Positions 8,149 through 16,787 of a DNA stretch of 46,766 bases are shown piece by piece. The stretch covers positions 1 to 46,766 of the forward strand of contig CAWZYX010000008.1 of NCBI GenBank assembly GCA_963966315.1, read 5' to 3'. The notes under the pieces were generated by a model. The model was not told where the DNA came from. It was given only the letters and a program-made list of their open reading frames with translations, and made no database searches. Positions within the stretch are counted from its first letter, which is position 1. Each line of letters starts with the position of its first letter. Source of the DNA: Winogradskyella_A sp963966315. GTDB lineage: Bacteria > Bacteroidota > Bacteroidia > Flavobacteriales > Flavobacteriaceae. A program made the position numbers and the translations under genes.

Positions 8149-9641
8149 TATTTCACACCTCTTTTTTTAATGATATCGGCAACGATCTTTCCCGAGAGCA
8201 AACAGAGAGGAATACCACCACCAGGGTGTACTGATCCTCCACAAAAATACAGATTTGATATCCCCTGTTTAAAATTTGGGTGCCTTAGAAAGGCTGCAAA
8301 TTTATTATTGCTAGAGGCTCCGTAAAGTGACCCTTGATAACTTTGGGTTCTAGACTCTATGCTTCTGGGATCTAATATGGATTCGTATTCAATCAGAGAA
8401 GCCAAATCTATCTTGAGTAAACGATTCAATTTACTGAGGATATTATCTCTGGTTCTGTCTATAATCTCTTCCCAATCCTGACCTGTATTACCGGGAACAT
8501 TGACCATGGTAAACCAATTTTCACAACCTTCAGGTGCATCTCCCTTCTCTTCTTTAGACGTGATGTTCACATAGATGGTAGGGTCGTCATAGACGTTCCC
8601 TTTGTTAAATATATAATCGAATTCTGTTTTGTACTCTTCAGAAAAGAAAATATTGTGTAAATCCAGTTCCGGAAATTCTTTTTTAACACCCCAGTAAAAT
8701 ATCAACGCCGAACTGCTTCTAGGCTGCTTTAAGGTCTTTTCAGGAGCCCTATGATCTCTTAATAAGGTTCTGTATGTGGGAACGACATCCGAATTCGTTA
8801 CAACAATATCAGCCTCAATTTTTTGATCACCAATACTTATCCCGGTCACTTTTCCCTTTTTCACTTCGATTCTATTCACAAGGGAATTGAAATGAAAATC
8901 TACTCCAATAGAAACAGCCAGTTTATATAAGCTCATACTGATGCTGTGCATTCCTCCTTTGGGAAAAAAGGTGCCAAAGTACTGTTCTAAGTGTGGTATC
9001 ATGGACATGATACCAGGTGTTAAATAAGGGGAGGAACCGTTGTATGTGGCAAAACGGTTATAAAATTGTGCGAGTCGCTTGTCTCTAAAATGTTTATTGT
9101 TGTGTTCGGCTAAGGTGTTGTTAATGCCCAATCCTCCAATTTGAACAATAGCACTCAAGGTATCCTTACTCAAGTAGGTAGAAAGACGATGCAAGGATTT
9201 TTCAAGAAACAAAGAGGCTGTCAGGTCGTATTTTCTTTTACTATTTGACAGGTAGCTAGTAACTGTTTCTGTATCGACATTAAATGTTTTGGAAGCTTCC
9301 ATTGCGAATTGATCCAGATCTGCCGGCGCTGAAAATGTGGTACCATCCTCATAAAAATAGTTACAGACAACCTCCTTTTTTTTGTATTGGAATAAATTTT
9401 CAATAGGCTCTCCGGCCAGTTCGAATAATTCCTCAACATATTGCGGCATCGTAAATAAGGATGGGCCCATATCAAACCTGTAACCCTTTTCACTGAAGGC
9501 AGTTAGTTTTCCTCCGGGATAATCATTAGCCTCATAAACTGCTACTGCATATCCCTGAACACGTAACCTAATCGCCGCTGCTAACGCTGCAATGCCCGCT
9601 CCAATAATGACGATCTGCTTATTCCTTTTGGTTTGTTCCAT
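8148..9641 (-). CDS. crtD: Carotenoid desaturase, probably CrtD (1-hydroxycarotenoid 3,4-desaturase)
   Basis: This 497-residue protein belongs to the CrtI/CrtD phytoene-desaturase family. The FAD-binding N-terminus reads IVIIGAGIAALAAAIRL, with alanine in place of the last glycine of GxGxxG. The segment YRFDMGPSLFTMP follows, and the C-terminal FAD motif is FCGGSVHPGGGIPLCLLSG. I prefer CrtD over CrtI because the gene is fused tightly to cruF: CrtD desaturates the hydroxylated end that CruF makes, giving myxol or saproxanthin-type pigments. CrtI (phytoene desaturase) remains a real alternative, since the two are close in sequence. It is the first gene of the operon, with an 85-base divergent promoter region upstream. 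Confidence 0.85.
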   Translation of the reverse strand: MEQTKRNKQIVIIGAGIAALAAAIRLRVQGYAVAVYEANDYPGGKLTAFSEKGYRFDMGPSLFTMPQYVEELFELAGEPIENLFQYKKKEVVCNYFYEDGTTFSAPADLDQFAMEASKTFNVDTETVTSYLSNSKRKYDLTASLFLEKSLHRLSTYLSKDTLSAIVQIGGLGINNTLAEHNNKHFRDKRLAQFYNRFATYNGSSPYLTPGIMSMIPHLEQYFGTFFPKGGMHSISMSLYKLAVSIGVDFHFNSLVNRIEVKKGKVTGISIGDQKIEADIVVTNSDVVPTYRTLLRDHRAPEKTLKQPRSSSALIFYWGVKKEFPELDLHNIFFSEEYKTEFDYIFNKGNVYDDPTIYVNITSKEEKGDAPEGCENWFTMVNVPGNTGQDWEEIIDRTRDNILSKLNRLLKIDLASLIEYESILDPRSIESRTQSYQGSLYGASSNNKFAAFLRHPNFKQGISNLYFCGGSVHPGGGIPLCLLSGKIVADIIKKRGVK

Positions 9642-9690
9642 TCCTGAGGTAAAGATACTATTTCAAGGCTTTTACTTTTTGTTAAGGGCG

Positions 9691-9706
9691 TCGTAAAATT
9701 TTACGA
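9691..9706. promoter_or_regulatory. Perfect 16-bp palindrome between crtD and the PLP enzyme
   Basis: The sequence TCGTAAAATTTTACGA is a perfect palindrome in the 85-base divergent region. It sits 50 bases upstream of the crtD start and 20 bases upstream of the aminotransferase-like gene. Position and symmetry suggest an operator that could act on both directions. The regulator is not in the window. A leftward -7-like box TATCTTTA (one mismatch) lies between it and crtD. Confidence 0.45.
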
Positions 9707-9726
9707 TATTTAGGGAAACGAATAGG

Positions 9727-11004
9727 ATGAACTCCAAAACAAGACGGGACTTTTTTAAAAAAATGGGTTTGGGACTAGCAGGAAGTGTACTATTCCCTCA
9801 TTTAACAACTTCCAATTTGGCAATAGGAGCTGACCTGAGCTTTATAAAAACGCCGGATGGTGATTCTGAAGACTTTTGGGAAAACGTAAAGGGCATGTTC
9901 CGTTTTGAGGAGGGATTGCACTACTTCAACAATGCTTCACTGGGCTCCTCACCTGTCCCAGTGCAACAAGCTACAAATGACTATCGTGCAACTTTGGACG
10001 GATTCCCTTCTAAATATATGTGGTCCGATTGGTATGACGAAAAGGAGGTTGTTAGAACACTTGTAGCGGATTTTTTTTCGGTTTCCAGTGACGAAATAGC
10101 AATAATACACAACACTACTGAAGGAATGAACCTTATCGCCAGAAGTTTTGATCTGAAACCCGGAGACGAAGTGATCATGGTAGATCATGAACATACCAGT
10201 GGTACCATTCCGTGGGAAGTATGGCAACAATCTAAAGGAATTAGACTCATCAGGCCCGAGCTACCCATTATGCCTGAATCCAAGGAAGAGATTGTTGATA
10301 TATATCGAAAAGCAATCAACCCAAGGACCAAAGTAATATCCATGTGTCATATGGTCAATACCAATGGCATGATACTACCTGTTAAAGAAGTTTCTGAATT
10401 AGCCCGCAGTCGGGGGATCAAAGTGGCTGTTGATGGGGCCCAAAGTGCAGGGATGTTTCAAATAGATTTGAAAGATCTTCAATGCGATTACTATGCAGCC
10501 AGTGCTCATAAATGGTTGTTTGCGCCAAAGGGGATTGGTGTTTTTTATGCGCGAAAAGAAAGTCAGACCGACCTCAAACCATTAATTGTTGCAAGAGGGC
10601 ATGAGGACAAATCCATTCGACGACTTGAAAATTATAATACCAGAAATTTGCCAGAGTATCTGGGGCTTGGTGAATCCATTGATTTTTTGAATCAAATTGG
10701 AATGGAGAATATCCATGATAGGTCTTTCGCGTTGAAACGCTATTTCAGATCGGAAGTTGCAAACAATCCAAAGCTCATATTGAAAACACCAGCATCAGAT
10801 GATCTTTCTTGCGCTATTCAGACTTTGGAAGTAAAGGGAATGAAAGTTTCCGAGGTTAAAAACAGATTGTTCGATACCTATGGGATTGATACAAGACCGA
10901 TGTCCAGCTTTGGTTTGAATGGCTGCAGAATATCCTTTGGGATCTATATCACGAAAAAAGACATTGACTATCTGGTCAATGCCTTGAATACTATATCGAC
11001 ATAG
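9727..11004 (+). CDS. Tat-exported class V aminotransferase-fold PLP enzyme
   Basis: This 425-residue protein is a fold-type I PLP enzyme of the aminotransferase class V group, near isopenicillin-N epimerases and cysteine desulfurase-like proteins. The N-terminus SKTRRDFFKKMGLGLAGS is a twin-arginine signal, so it should be folded in the cytoplasm with cofactor and then exported. The PLP lysine is K262 in SAHKWLFAPKG, with D236 in AVDGAQSAG and H208 in MCHMVNTNG as the usual cofactor contacts. The substrate cannot be told from sequence. It stands alone, divergent from the carotenoid operon and ending 4 bases from guaB tail to tail. Confidence 0.88.
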   Translation: MNSKTRRDFFKKMGLGLAGSVLFPHLTTSNLAIGADLSFIKTPDGDSEDFWENVKGMFRFEEGLHYFNNASLGSSPVPVQQATNDYRATLDGFPSKYMWSDWYDEKEVVRTLVADFFSVSSDEIAIIHNTTEGMNLIARSFDLKPGDEVIMVDHEHTSGTIPWEVWQQSKGIRLIRPELPIMPESKEEIVDIYRKAINPRTKVISMCHMVNTNGMILPVKEVSELARSRGIKVAVDGAQSAGMFQIDLKDLQCDYYAASAHKWLFAPKGIGVFYARKESQTDLKPLIVARGHEDKSIRRLENYNTRNLPEYLGLGESIDFLNQIGMENIHDRSFALKRYFRSEVANNPKLILKTPASDDLSCAIQTLEVKGMKVSEVKNRLFDTYGIDTRPMSSFGLNGCRISFGIYITKKDIDYLVNALNTIST

Positions 11005-11008
11005 CCAT

Positions 11009-12481
11009 CTATCTCGAATAGTTGGGAGCTTCCTTGGTAATGGTCACATCATGTGGATGGCTTTCATTAATTCCACTGGAAGTAATTTTAACAAAACGAC
11101 CTGTTTCCTTTAGAGTGGCAATATCCTTAGCTCCGCAGTATCCCATACCGGCTCTTAGTCCTCCTACGAACTGGTGGATACTTTCAACCAATTCTCCTTT
11201 GTAGGGAACTCGGCCTACTATTCCCTCCGGAACCAATTTTTTAATGTCGTCTTCAACATCCTGAAAGTAGCGATCCTTACTCCCTTGCTTCATCGCCTCC
11301 ACGGAACCCATTCCTCGGTAAGATTTAAATTTTCGTCCTTCATAGATAATTGTTTCCCCAGGGCTTTCTTTCGTGCCCGCTAACAGAGATCCAAGCATAA
11401 CCGTATCGGCTCCGGCTGCTATCGCTTTGGGAATATCACCTGTGTAACGGATACCTCCATCTGCGATCACAGGCACTCCAGAGCCTTTGATGGCTGAAGC
11501 TACCTCCAGGACGGCTGAAAACTGAGGAAAGCCAACTCCCGCAACAACCCTTGTAGTACAAATGGAGCCAGGTCCAATTCCAACTTTCACTGCATCGGCC
11601 CCGGCATCAACGAGATATTTAGCGGCCTCTCCTGTAGCAATATTACCTACGATGACCTCTAAATTGGGAAACTTATTTTTAATGTCTTTTAAAACCATTA
11701 CCACTCCTTTGGTGTGGCCATGGGCTGTATCTATAACGATGGCGTCTACTCCGGCATTTACAAGGGCTTCGGCTCTTATTACTGCATCCGCAGTTACACC
11801 AATGGCAGCAGCCACTTGCAATCGTCCGTATTCGTCTTTATTGGCAATTGGTTTTTGGGTTACCTTGGTAATATCACGGAAGGTGATCAATCCTGCCAGG
11901 CTATAATCCTTTTCTACAATGAGCAGTTTCTCTATTTTATTGGCCTGAAGAATGGTCTCAGCATCCTTTAATGAGGTTCCCACCGGTGCTGTGACCAGGT
12001 TTTCTCCTGTCATCACCTCTACAATCGGACGTTCGTTATTGTGTTCGAATCTTAAATCGCGATTGGTCACAATCCCTTTCAATTTCCCTTGTCCGTCTAC
12101 AATAGGTATTCCACCAATACTGTGCTCCGCCATATTCTCTTTGGCGTCTCTCACGGTTGCTGTTAAAGGAAGCGTTACCGGGTCAATGATCATTCCACTT
12201 TCGGCGCGTTTCACACGTCTCACTTTCGCAGCTTGCTGTTCCGCCGTCATGTTTTTATGAAGTACGCCAATACCTCCTTCTCGGGCCATGGCTATAGCCA
12301 TTTTACTCTCGGTCACCGTATCCATGGCAGCCGATACTACCGGAATATTAATCGTGATGTTCCTCGTAAATTTAGTTTGTATATTTACTTCTCGCGGAAG
12401 TACTTGCGAATAAGCTGGTACTAAAAGGACGTCATCATAGGTAAGGCCTTCACCTAAGATTTTCTGTTCGTGTGCGGTCAT
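11009..12481 (-). CDS. guaB: Inosine-5'-monophosphate dehydrogenase
   Basis: GuaB oxidises IMP to XMP with NAD, the first committed step to GMP. The 490-residue length is normal. The TIM-barrel starts at LTYDDVLLVPAYS. Two CBS domains occupy about residues 95-205 (GGIPIVDGQGKLKGIVTNRDLRF and LAGLITFRDI). The catalytic loop GIGPGSICTT holds cysteine C308. The flap MGSVEAMKQGS and the NAD/potassium region are present. The gene is monocistronic, with a perfect -7 box and an inverted repeat right in front of the start codon. Confidence 0.97.
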   Translation of the reverse strand: MTAHEQKILGEGLTYDDVLLVPAYSQVLPREVNIQTKFTRNITINIPVVSAAMDTVTESKMAIAMAREGGIGVLHKNMTAEQQAAKVRRVKRAESGMIIDPVTLPLTATVRDAKENMAEHSIGGIPIVDGQGKLKGIVTNRDLRFEHNNERPIVEVMTGENLVTAPVGTSLKDAETILQANKIEKLLIVEKDYSLAGLITFRDITKVTQKPIANKDEYGRLQVAAAIGVTADAVIRAEALVNAGVDAIVIDTAHGHTKGVVMVLKDIKNKFPNLEVIVGNIATGEAAKYLVDAGADAVKVGIGPGSICTTRVVAGVGFPQFSAVLEVASAIKGSGVPVIADGGIRYTGDIPKAIAAGADTVMLGSLLAGTKESPGETIIYEGRKFKSYRGMGSVEAMKQGSKDRYFQDVEDDIKKLVPEGIVGRVPYKGELVESIHQFVGGLRAGMGYCGAKDIATLKETGRFVKITSSGINESHPHDVTITKEAPNYSR

Positions 12482-12482
12482 T

Positions 12483-12501
12483 GCAATTACGATTTAATTG
12501 C
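12483..12501 (-). promoter_or_regulatory. Inverted repeat in the guaB leader
   Basis: GCAATTA at 12483-12489 and TAATTGC at 12495-12501 form a perfect 7-5-7 inverted repeat immediately upstream of the guaB ATG. The predicted transcription start, from the -7 box at 12505-12512, falls inside it. It could be an operator over the start site or a short hairpin in the leader RNA that affects initiation of translation. Confidence 0.4.
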
Positions 12502-12504
12502 GTG

Positions 12505-12512
12505 CAAATATA
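12505..12512 (-). promoter_or_regulatory. Promoter -7 box for guaB
   Basis: On the minus strand the sequence is TATATTTG, a perfect match to the Bacteroidota -7 consensus TAnnTTTG. The expected TTG at -33 is not evident. The leader would be about 17-20 bases long. Confidence 0.5.
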
Positions 12513-12570
12513 CGACTAATCTTTGGAAGTTATCCTTCTTGTGAACGAACTTCTCAAAGAGCTCAGTTCA

Positions 12571-14769
12571 TTAGTAACAATCCATCTTTAGTTGTTCATT
12601 TGCTTCAAAGAAGCTCAGGGGCTTATTTAGTTCTGCTTTGGTTAAATGATTTAGTTGTGATATCACCTGGTTTTGCATGGCTATGGAACCACATACCATG
12701 ATCACCCCACCACCCGATAAAACTTTTTTGAAGAGACTCTTGTGTTTAGGAATTAAATCCTGAACGTACGTTTTCGGCCCATCAGAGCGGGAGTAAGCTA
12801 CCTGAAAATCAGAAAGTCGTTTGGATTGCTGCACCTTTTCTATATATGAAGCGTAAAGCTTCAGGGACTCTTTGTTCCTAACACCCCAGAACAGATGACA
12901 AGGAACTTGTTTTTTATTCTCACTGAGCATTCCCAGGAAAGGTGCAATACCCGTACCATTAGAAATCATTATCACTTCACTGGTATGAAAGGGAAAATGA
13001 AACTCATAATTACGTTTTATTTTGGCCTTAAGAATTTGATTCATGCATAAGTCATACAACATATTTGATGCCAATCCAAGATCATGTTTTCTGATACTTA
13101 GTAAAATATCTCCATCAATTTTTCCGATGGAATATAAGCGCTCTGCACCCTCTTTATCTGGATATAGGGCTAATAGATCACCAGATTGAAATTTTTGTCT
13201 CCCTCGCTGCTTTAAGCGGATTGTAAAGGTTTGATCCGTATTGAGTTGAGATCGATGAGCTACCACATAAAAGCTCAGTCTTCCTTTTTTTGATGGAAGG
13301 ATTTGTGATGTTACCTTTAATTCTAAACCCTTTATTTTTGACCATCGACTCAACCATTCCTTAAAGGCCGCTTCGGATTGGTTGTTTATCTTAAATATTG
13401 GCATGGCCCTGTCAAAAGTGGAATGCTTACGTATTAGTCGATCTACAGTATCGGCATATTTACAATACTCAGGATACATTAAACTTCCGAAGCCAAGCAC
13501 TGAATAGCTTAATCTATTTGGCTGTTGAACCCTTTTAAACTTTTTATAAAAATTGCTAGCACTCGAGGGTGCGTCTCCTTCACCATAGGTGGAAGTCATT
13601 AATATGAGATCGGTGGCATTTTTGTAAGTGGTATAATTATTCATTTTATCAATGAATACCTTTACCCCGTTGTTGAGCAAACTTTTTGAAAACTCCTCTG
13701 CAAACCGCTGTGTACTGCCTGTTTCAGACCCCACCAGAACAATACATTCCGCTTCATTTTCGGTATATTTATTAGACCATATACTCCTCGAAGACAATCG
13801 CTGCCAGCTCATTGCAAAACCGGAGTACATAAAAAACAGGAGAGCAATACAACTCAGAAGTAATACGATTGGCCAGAGAAGAGACCCCTGACCTGTATGC
13901 AAGACAAAAGACCAATGCAGCAATTGACTTAATAATGAAGTCTTCCCAGACATTAAGACCTGGCCTGTATACTGGTTAATATTGTATTCTGAACCCTTAA
14001 GAGTTAATACGAAATAGTCCTCTTCATCATCTGAAAATGGATATTCCAATTTAACAAGGTCATTTACAAAGTGGGTATTAAAAATCTCAAAGTCAGATAA
14101 GGATTTTTTTTTGAGATTTGAAACTGTTTTATAATTGGTGATTTGATCATTTGATACCGGCAGAATTTCAAATCGGTACATGGATAGTAATACCCCCGAG
14201 ACAGCAACTATGAGTAATGGGGTCAGTGCAAAACGACCAAGAACGACGTGATAATACTGATTATAATCTTCCTTAATTACTTTGGCAAACCAACGTTTGA
14301 ATCCACCCTGACGTTTTGCAATAAGAAATATTCCCGAAATGACGATCAGAATCAATAAAAATGAAACCAACCCAATGATGAAGCGCCCGGTTGATTTTAA
14401 AAATAAGGATCTGTGAAGATTCGTGGCAAAGTCATAAACAGGTGCTCTTTTAAAAGCATCATCCAACTTCCGACCTGTTATCGGATCAAGGTAAAAGGTT
14501 TTATTTTCGCCTTCTCTTGTAAATACCGAAGCCTTTAAAAAATTGTTCTTATCAACTTCAATAGAAACAACCTCATCAAACTCTTTGTTCAAAATTGAAA
14601 CGAGTTCAGCAACAGTTAAATCGCTGCTTCCACGAACAGCATACGGCTTCATTTGGTTCGAGATTGGCTCAATTGCCAAAATAATTCCTGTGACGGAAGC
14701 AATTAGAATAAACACTGACGTAATAAGTGCCAGTATCCAATGACTATATCTCCAGATCGACACTGTCAT
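12571..14769 (-). CDS. PepSY-TM / flavodoxin / FAD-NAD(P) reductase fusion
   Basis: This 732-residue protein joins a membrane module to a cytosolic diflavin reductase. Residues 1-330 form a PepSY-associated TM module with helices near 10-34, 128-152, 178-198 and 297-319 and histidines H119, H174, H285 and H291 near the helix ends. An FMN-binding flavodoxin domain covers about 342-475 (GSETGSTQRFAEE, then STYGEGDAP). A ferredoxin-reductase-like part follows with the FAD motif RLYS at 544-547 and the pyridine-nucleotide motif NGTGIAPF at 604-611. It resembles sulfite-reductase flavoproteins and should pass electrons from NAD(P)H to the membrane. As the last gene of the haem-island operon it is probably a ferric or haem-linked reductase; the substrate is inferred. 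Confidence 0.85.
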   Translation of the reverse strand: MTVSIWRYSHWILALITSVFILIASVTGIILAIEPISNQMKPYAVRGSSDLTVAELVSILNKEFDEVVSIEVDKNNFLKASVFTREGENKTFYLDPITGRKLDDAFKRAPVYDFATNLHRSLFLKSTGRFIIGLVSFLLILIVISGIFLIAKRQGGFKRWFAKVIKEDYNQYYHVVLGRFALTPLLIVAVSGVLLSMYRFEILPVSNDQITNYKTVSNLKKKSLSDFEIFNTHFVNDLVKLEYPFSDDEEDYFVLTLKGSEYNINQYTGQVLMSGKTSLLSQLLHWSFVLHTGQGSLLWPIVLLLSCIALLFFMYSGFAMSWQRLSSRSIWSNKYTENEAECIVLVGSETGSTQRFAEEFSKSLLNNGVKVFIDKMNNYTTYKNATDLILMTSTYGEGDAPSSASNFYKKFKRVQQPNRLSYSVLGFGSLMYPEYCKYADTVDRLIRKHSTFDRAMPIFKINNQSEAAFKEWLSRWSKIKGLELKVTSQILPSKKGRLSFYVVAHRSQLNTDQTFTIRLKQRGRQKFQSGDLLALYPDKEGAERLYSIGKIDGDILLSIRKHDLGLASNMLYDLCMNQILKAKIKRNYEFHFPFHTSEVIMISNGTGIAPFLGMLSENKKQVPCHLFWGVRNKESLKLYASYIEKVQQSKRLSDFQVAYSRSDGPKTYVQDLIPKHKSLFKKVLSGGGVIMVCGSIAMQNQVISQLNHLTKAELNKPLSFFEANEQLKMDCY

Positions 14770-14778
14770 TTTATCTGT

Positions 14779-15282
14779 CTACTGAGGCAACATCCTTACA
14801 TACCTTATAAATCCGCGTCCCTCAAACTTGCCTTTCACGTTCTCTGAGCTAAGGTCAAATTCCACATCATCGGTATAGTACTCCTGATCTTCAACAGCTG
14901 TTTCGAAACGGAGACGGTAACCTTTATCGATTTTATCATTCTCAATTTCGATAATTGAAATCGATCGCTCTCCACCACTTATCGTTTCTCCTGTAATGGC
15001 GTCAATGTTCGTTCTTACCTTTCCGTGAAATTTCCACCACTCTGTTATATCAAAATACCATTCGTCATCATCGCCAAGGACGTATAGGGTCTTTTCATAG
15101 TTTCCTTCGGGATTAATCAATGAAATGACTATGTAGGCACCTTCCCCTGAATAATTAGTGAGCTGTATCATGCACTTATAAATGCTTGAAGGGCCGGAAA
15201 CGGGTTTAAATCCAAAAAAAATAAAACAACCAAATAATAGCGCACTGGTCGCAATGGTTTTTAAATATTTAGTTTTTATCAT
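14779..15282 (-). CDS. Exported DUF2271 family protein
   Basis: This 167-residue protein has an N-terminal signal or anchor (IATSALLFGCFIFFGF) and a single beta-rich domain of the DUF2271 type. Typical pieces are YIVISLINPEGNYEKTLYVLGDDDEWYFD cut across two strands, then WWKFHG and DAITGETISGG. The function of DUF2271 is not established; its members are often seen next to PepSY proteins in iron-linked loci, which is also the case here (9-base gap to the PepSY reductase, 11 bases from the ankyrin gene). I infer a periplasmic accessory role. Confidence in the family is good, in the role low. Confidence 0.78.
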   Translation of the reverse strand: MIKTKYLKTIATSALLFGCFIFFGFKPVSGPSSIYKCMIQLTNYSGEGAYIVISLINPEGNYEKTLYVLGDDDEWYFDITEWWKFHGKVRTNIDAITGETISGGERSISIIEIENDKIDKGYRLRFETAVEDQEYYTDDVEFDLSSENVKGKFEGRGFIRYVRMLPQ

Positions 15283-15293
15283 GATCTAAAAAA

Positions 15294-16787
15294 TTATTTC
15301 AGAAAACTGAGATCAGTTTTTTCTTTTTGAAGGACTTCATTCTCTGCGGCAAGGTCGTACACGGATTCTTCAAAATCGGTAAGAATGGATCGGTCAGCCC
15401 CCTGTTCTAGAAGGTATCTCATAATCGTATGATCACGAGCTTTCATTGCTGCAAGGTGTAAGGGGGTTAAGCCATCATCATTTTTAGCGTTGATATTCAA
15501 TTCAAAAGCCTTTAGTTTTTTGATGAGATCCAAATCGTTCCGCTCTGCGGCCAGATGATAAAGGGTCTGACCCTTTCCTTCCGATGAGCTCAATTTAAAT
15601 CCGTTTTGGTTCAAAAGCTCCAACTTTTTGTCAAAAACCTCGCTGGCCTTCATGGAATATGAACGAAGGAGATAAAAGGCCAGGGAATTACCATTGACGT
15701 CTAAAATGGTCACATCAGCTCCATTCTCTATTAAAAATTGGCAGACCTTCAGATCATTTCTTTGGATGGCTAAGGTGAGAGCCGATTGCCCCTTTTTATT
15801 TTTATGGTTAATATCCTCAACCCCATGTCTGAGTAAAGACACTATTTGCAAAGTATTATATCCAGAGGCCAGCATGAAGGGCGTATTACCCTCCTCATCA
15901 GTAAAATCTGCTCTTACTCCTCTATCTAGGAAAAACTTAACCAGCTGGGCGTCGTTGTCTCTCATAGCAATCTGATGCAGCGGGTTTCTTCCTTTCTCCC
16001 CTACTACATTCATTTCAAGTCCTTTTTCCTCCAGAAACTCATAAACCTTCATACCGTTTCTATGTCCTCGCTTTCCCTTCACAGCAAACATAACCGCATT
16101 TCCACCGTGTACATTAGGATTCAAATAACTAAATCCTCTGTCAATTATTTTCTGCAAAAAATCCAGATCACCACCTTTTGCCGCATAATTGAACAAACCA
16201 TTTCCATGGCTATCCAAAAAAGGAGGTTCCGCTCCTTTGGAAACAAAGTAATCGATTAATTGAAAGTCATTAGCGTGAGGGGCTGAAAGTAAAAGAGCAG
16301 ATGCACCATTTTGATCAACATCGAAAATTTTAGCACCATTATTGAGCAAGAGATCATAAAGTTCGGTTTTAACCTGACCAGTAGACGCTGCAAAATTCAT
16401 AACTGTGTAACCATGAGTGTCCAGCACATCCATTCTGGCTCCCTCATCTAAAAGATACCGTACCATTTCCAAATTGCCCTTGTAAGCTGCCCAGAAAATA
16501 TAGGTCCGACCGTCATGAGTCATTTTATTTACATCATTGCCTTTTTGAGAAATTAAATACTTAATGGTAGCATTATCTGCCCTTTCCAGCATCGCATAAA
16601 CTACTGGATCAAAGGCATTACTGTTCAACTGAGAAATATCGTTGCCTGCTGCTTTCTTTTGTTTGATATCTTCAATACTTGGATTTGTTCGCCAGTATTC
16701 ACGACTCAGAAACAGGTTCTCAGACTGAGCGCTAAGACGTATTCCTAAAAACACAAAAATGATCAGAAGGGGAATTCTTGTTCTCAT
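15294..16787 (-). CDS. Exported ankyrin-repeat protein
   Basis: This 497-residue protein starts with a signal peptide (MRTRIPLLIIFVFLGIRLSAQ) and then consists almost entirely of about ten ankyrin repeats, roughly residues 75-480. Clear repeat units contain DGRTYIFWAAYKGNLEMVRYLL, GNTPFMLAS, GQSALTLAIQ and GLTPLHLAAM (quoted in part). Ankyrin arrays bind proteins, so this is probably a periplasmic scaffold. The start ATG overlaps the DUF6607 stop as ATGA, which ties it to the haem-island operon. Ankyrin repeat proteins are known in bacteria, but the binding partner here is unknown. Confidence 0.88.
   Translation of the reverse strand: MRTRIPLLIIFVFLGIRLSAQSENLFLSREYWRTNPSIEDIKQKKAAGNDISQLNSNAFDPVVYAMLERADNATIKYLISQKGNDVNKMTHDGRTYIFWAAYKGNLEMVRYLLDEGARMDVLDTHGYTVMNFAASTGQVKTELYDLLLNNGAKIFDVDQNGASALLLSAPHANDFQLIDYFVSKGAEPPFLDSHGNGLFNYAAKGGDLDFLQKIIDRGFSYLNPNVHGGNAVMFAVKGKRGHRNGMKVYEFLEEKGLEMNVVGEKGRNPLHQIAMRDNDAQLVKFFLDRGVRADFTDEEGNTPFMLASGYNTLQIVSLLRHGVEDINHKNKKGQSALTLAIQRNDLKVCQFLIENGADVTILDVNGNSLAFYLLRSYSMKASEVFDKKLELLNQNGFKLSSSEGKGQTLYHLAAERNDLDLIKKLKAFELNINAKNDDGLTPLHLAAMKARDHTIMRYLLEQGADRSILTDFEESVYDLAAENEVLQKEKTDLSFLK

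Noticed and set aside
11562..12260. Plus-strand frames of more than 100 codons opposite guaB
   Set aside because: The guaB frame is certain by motif and length; the opposite frames are chance consequences of its codon pattern.
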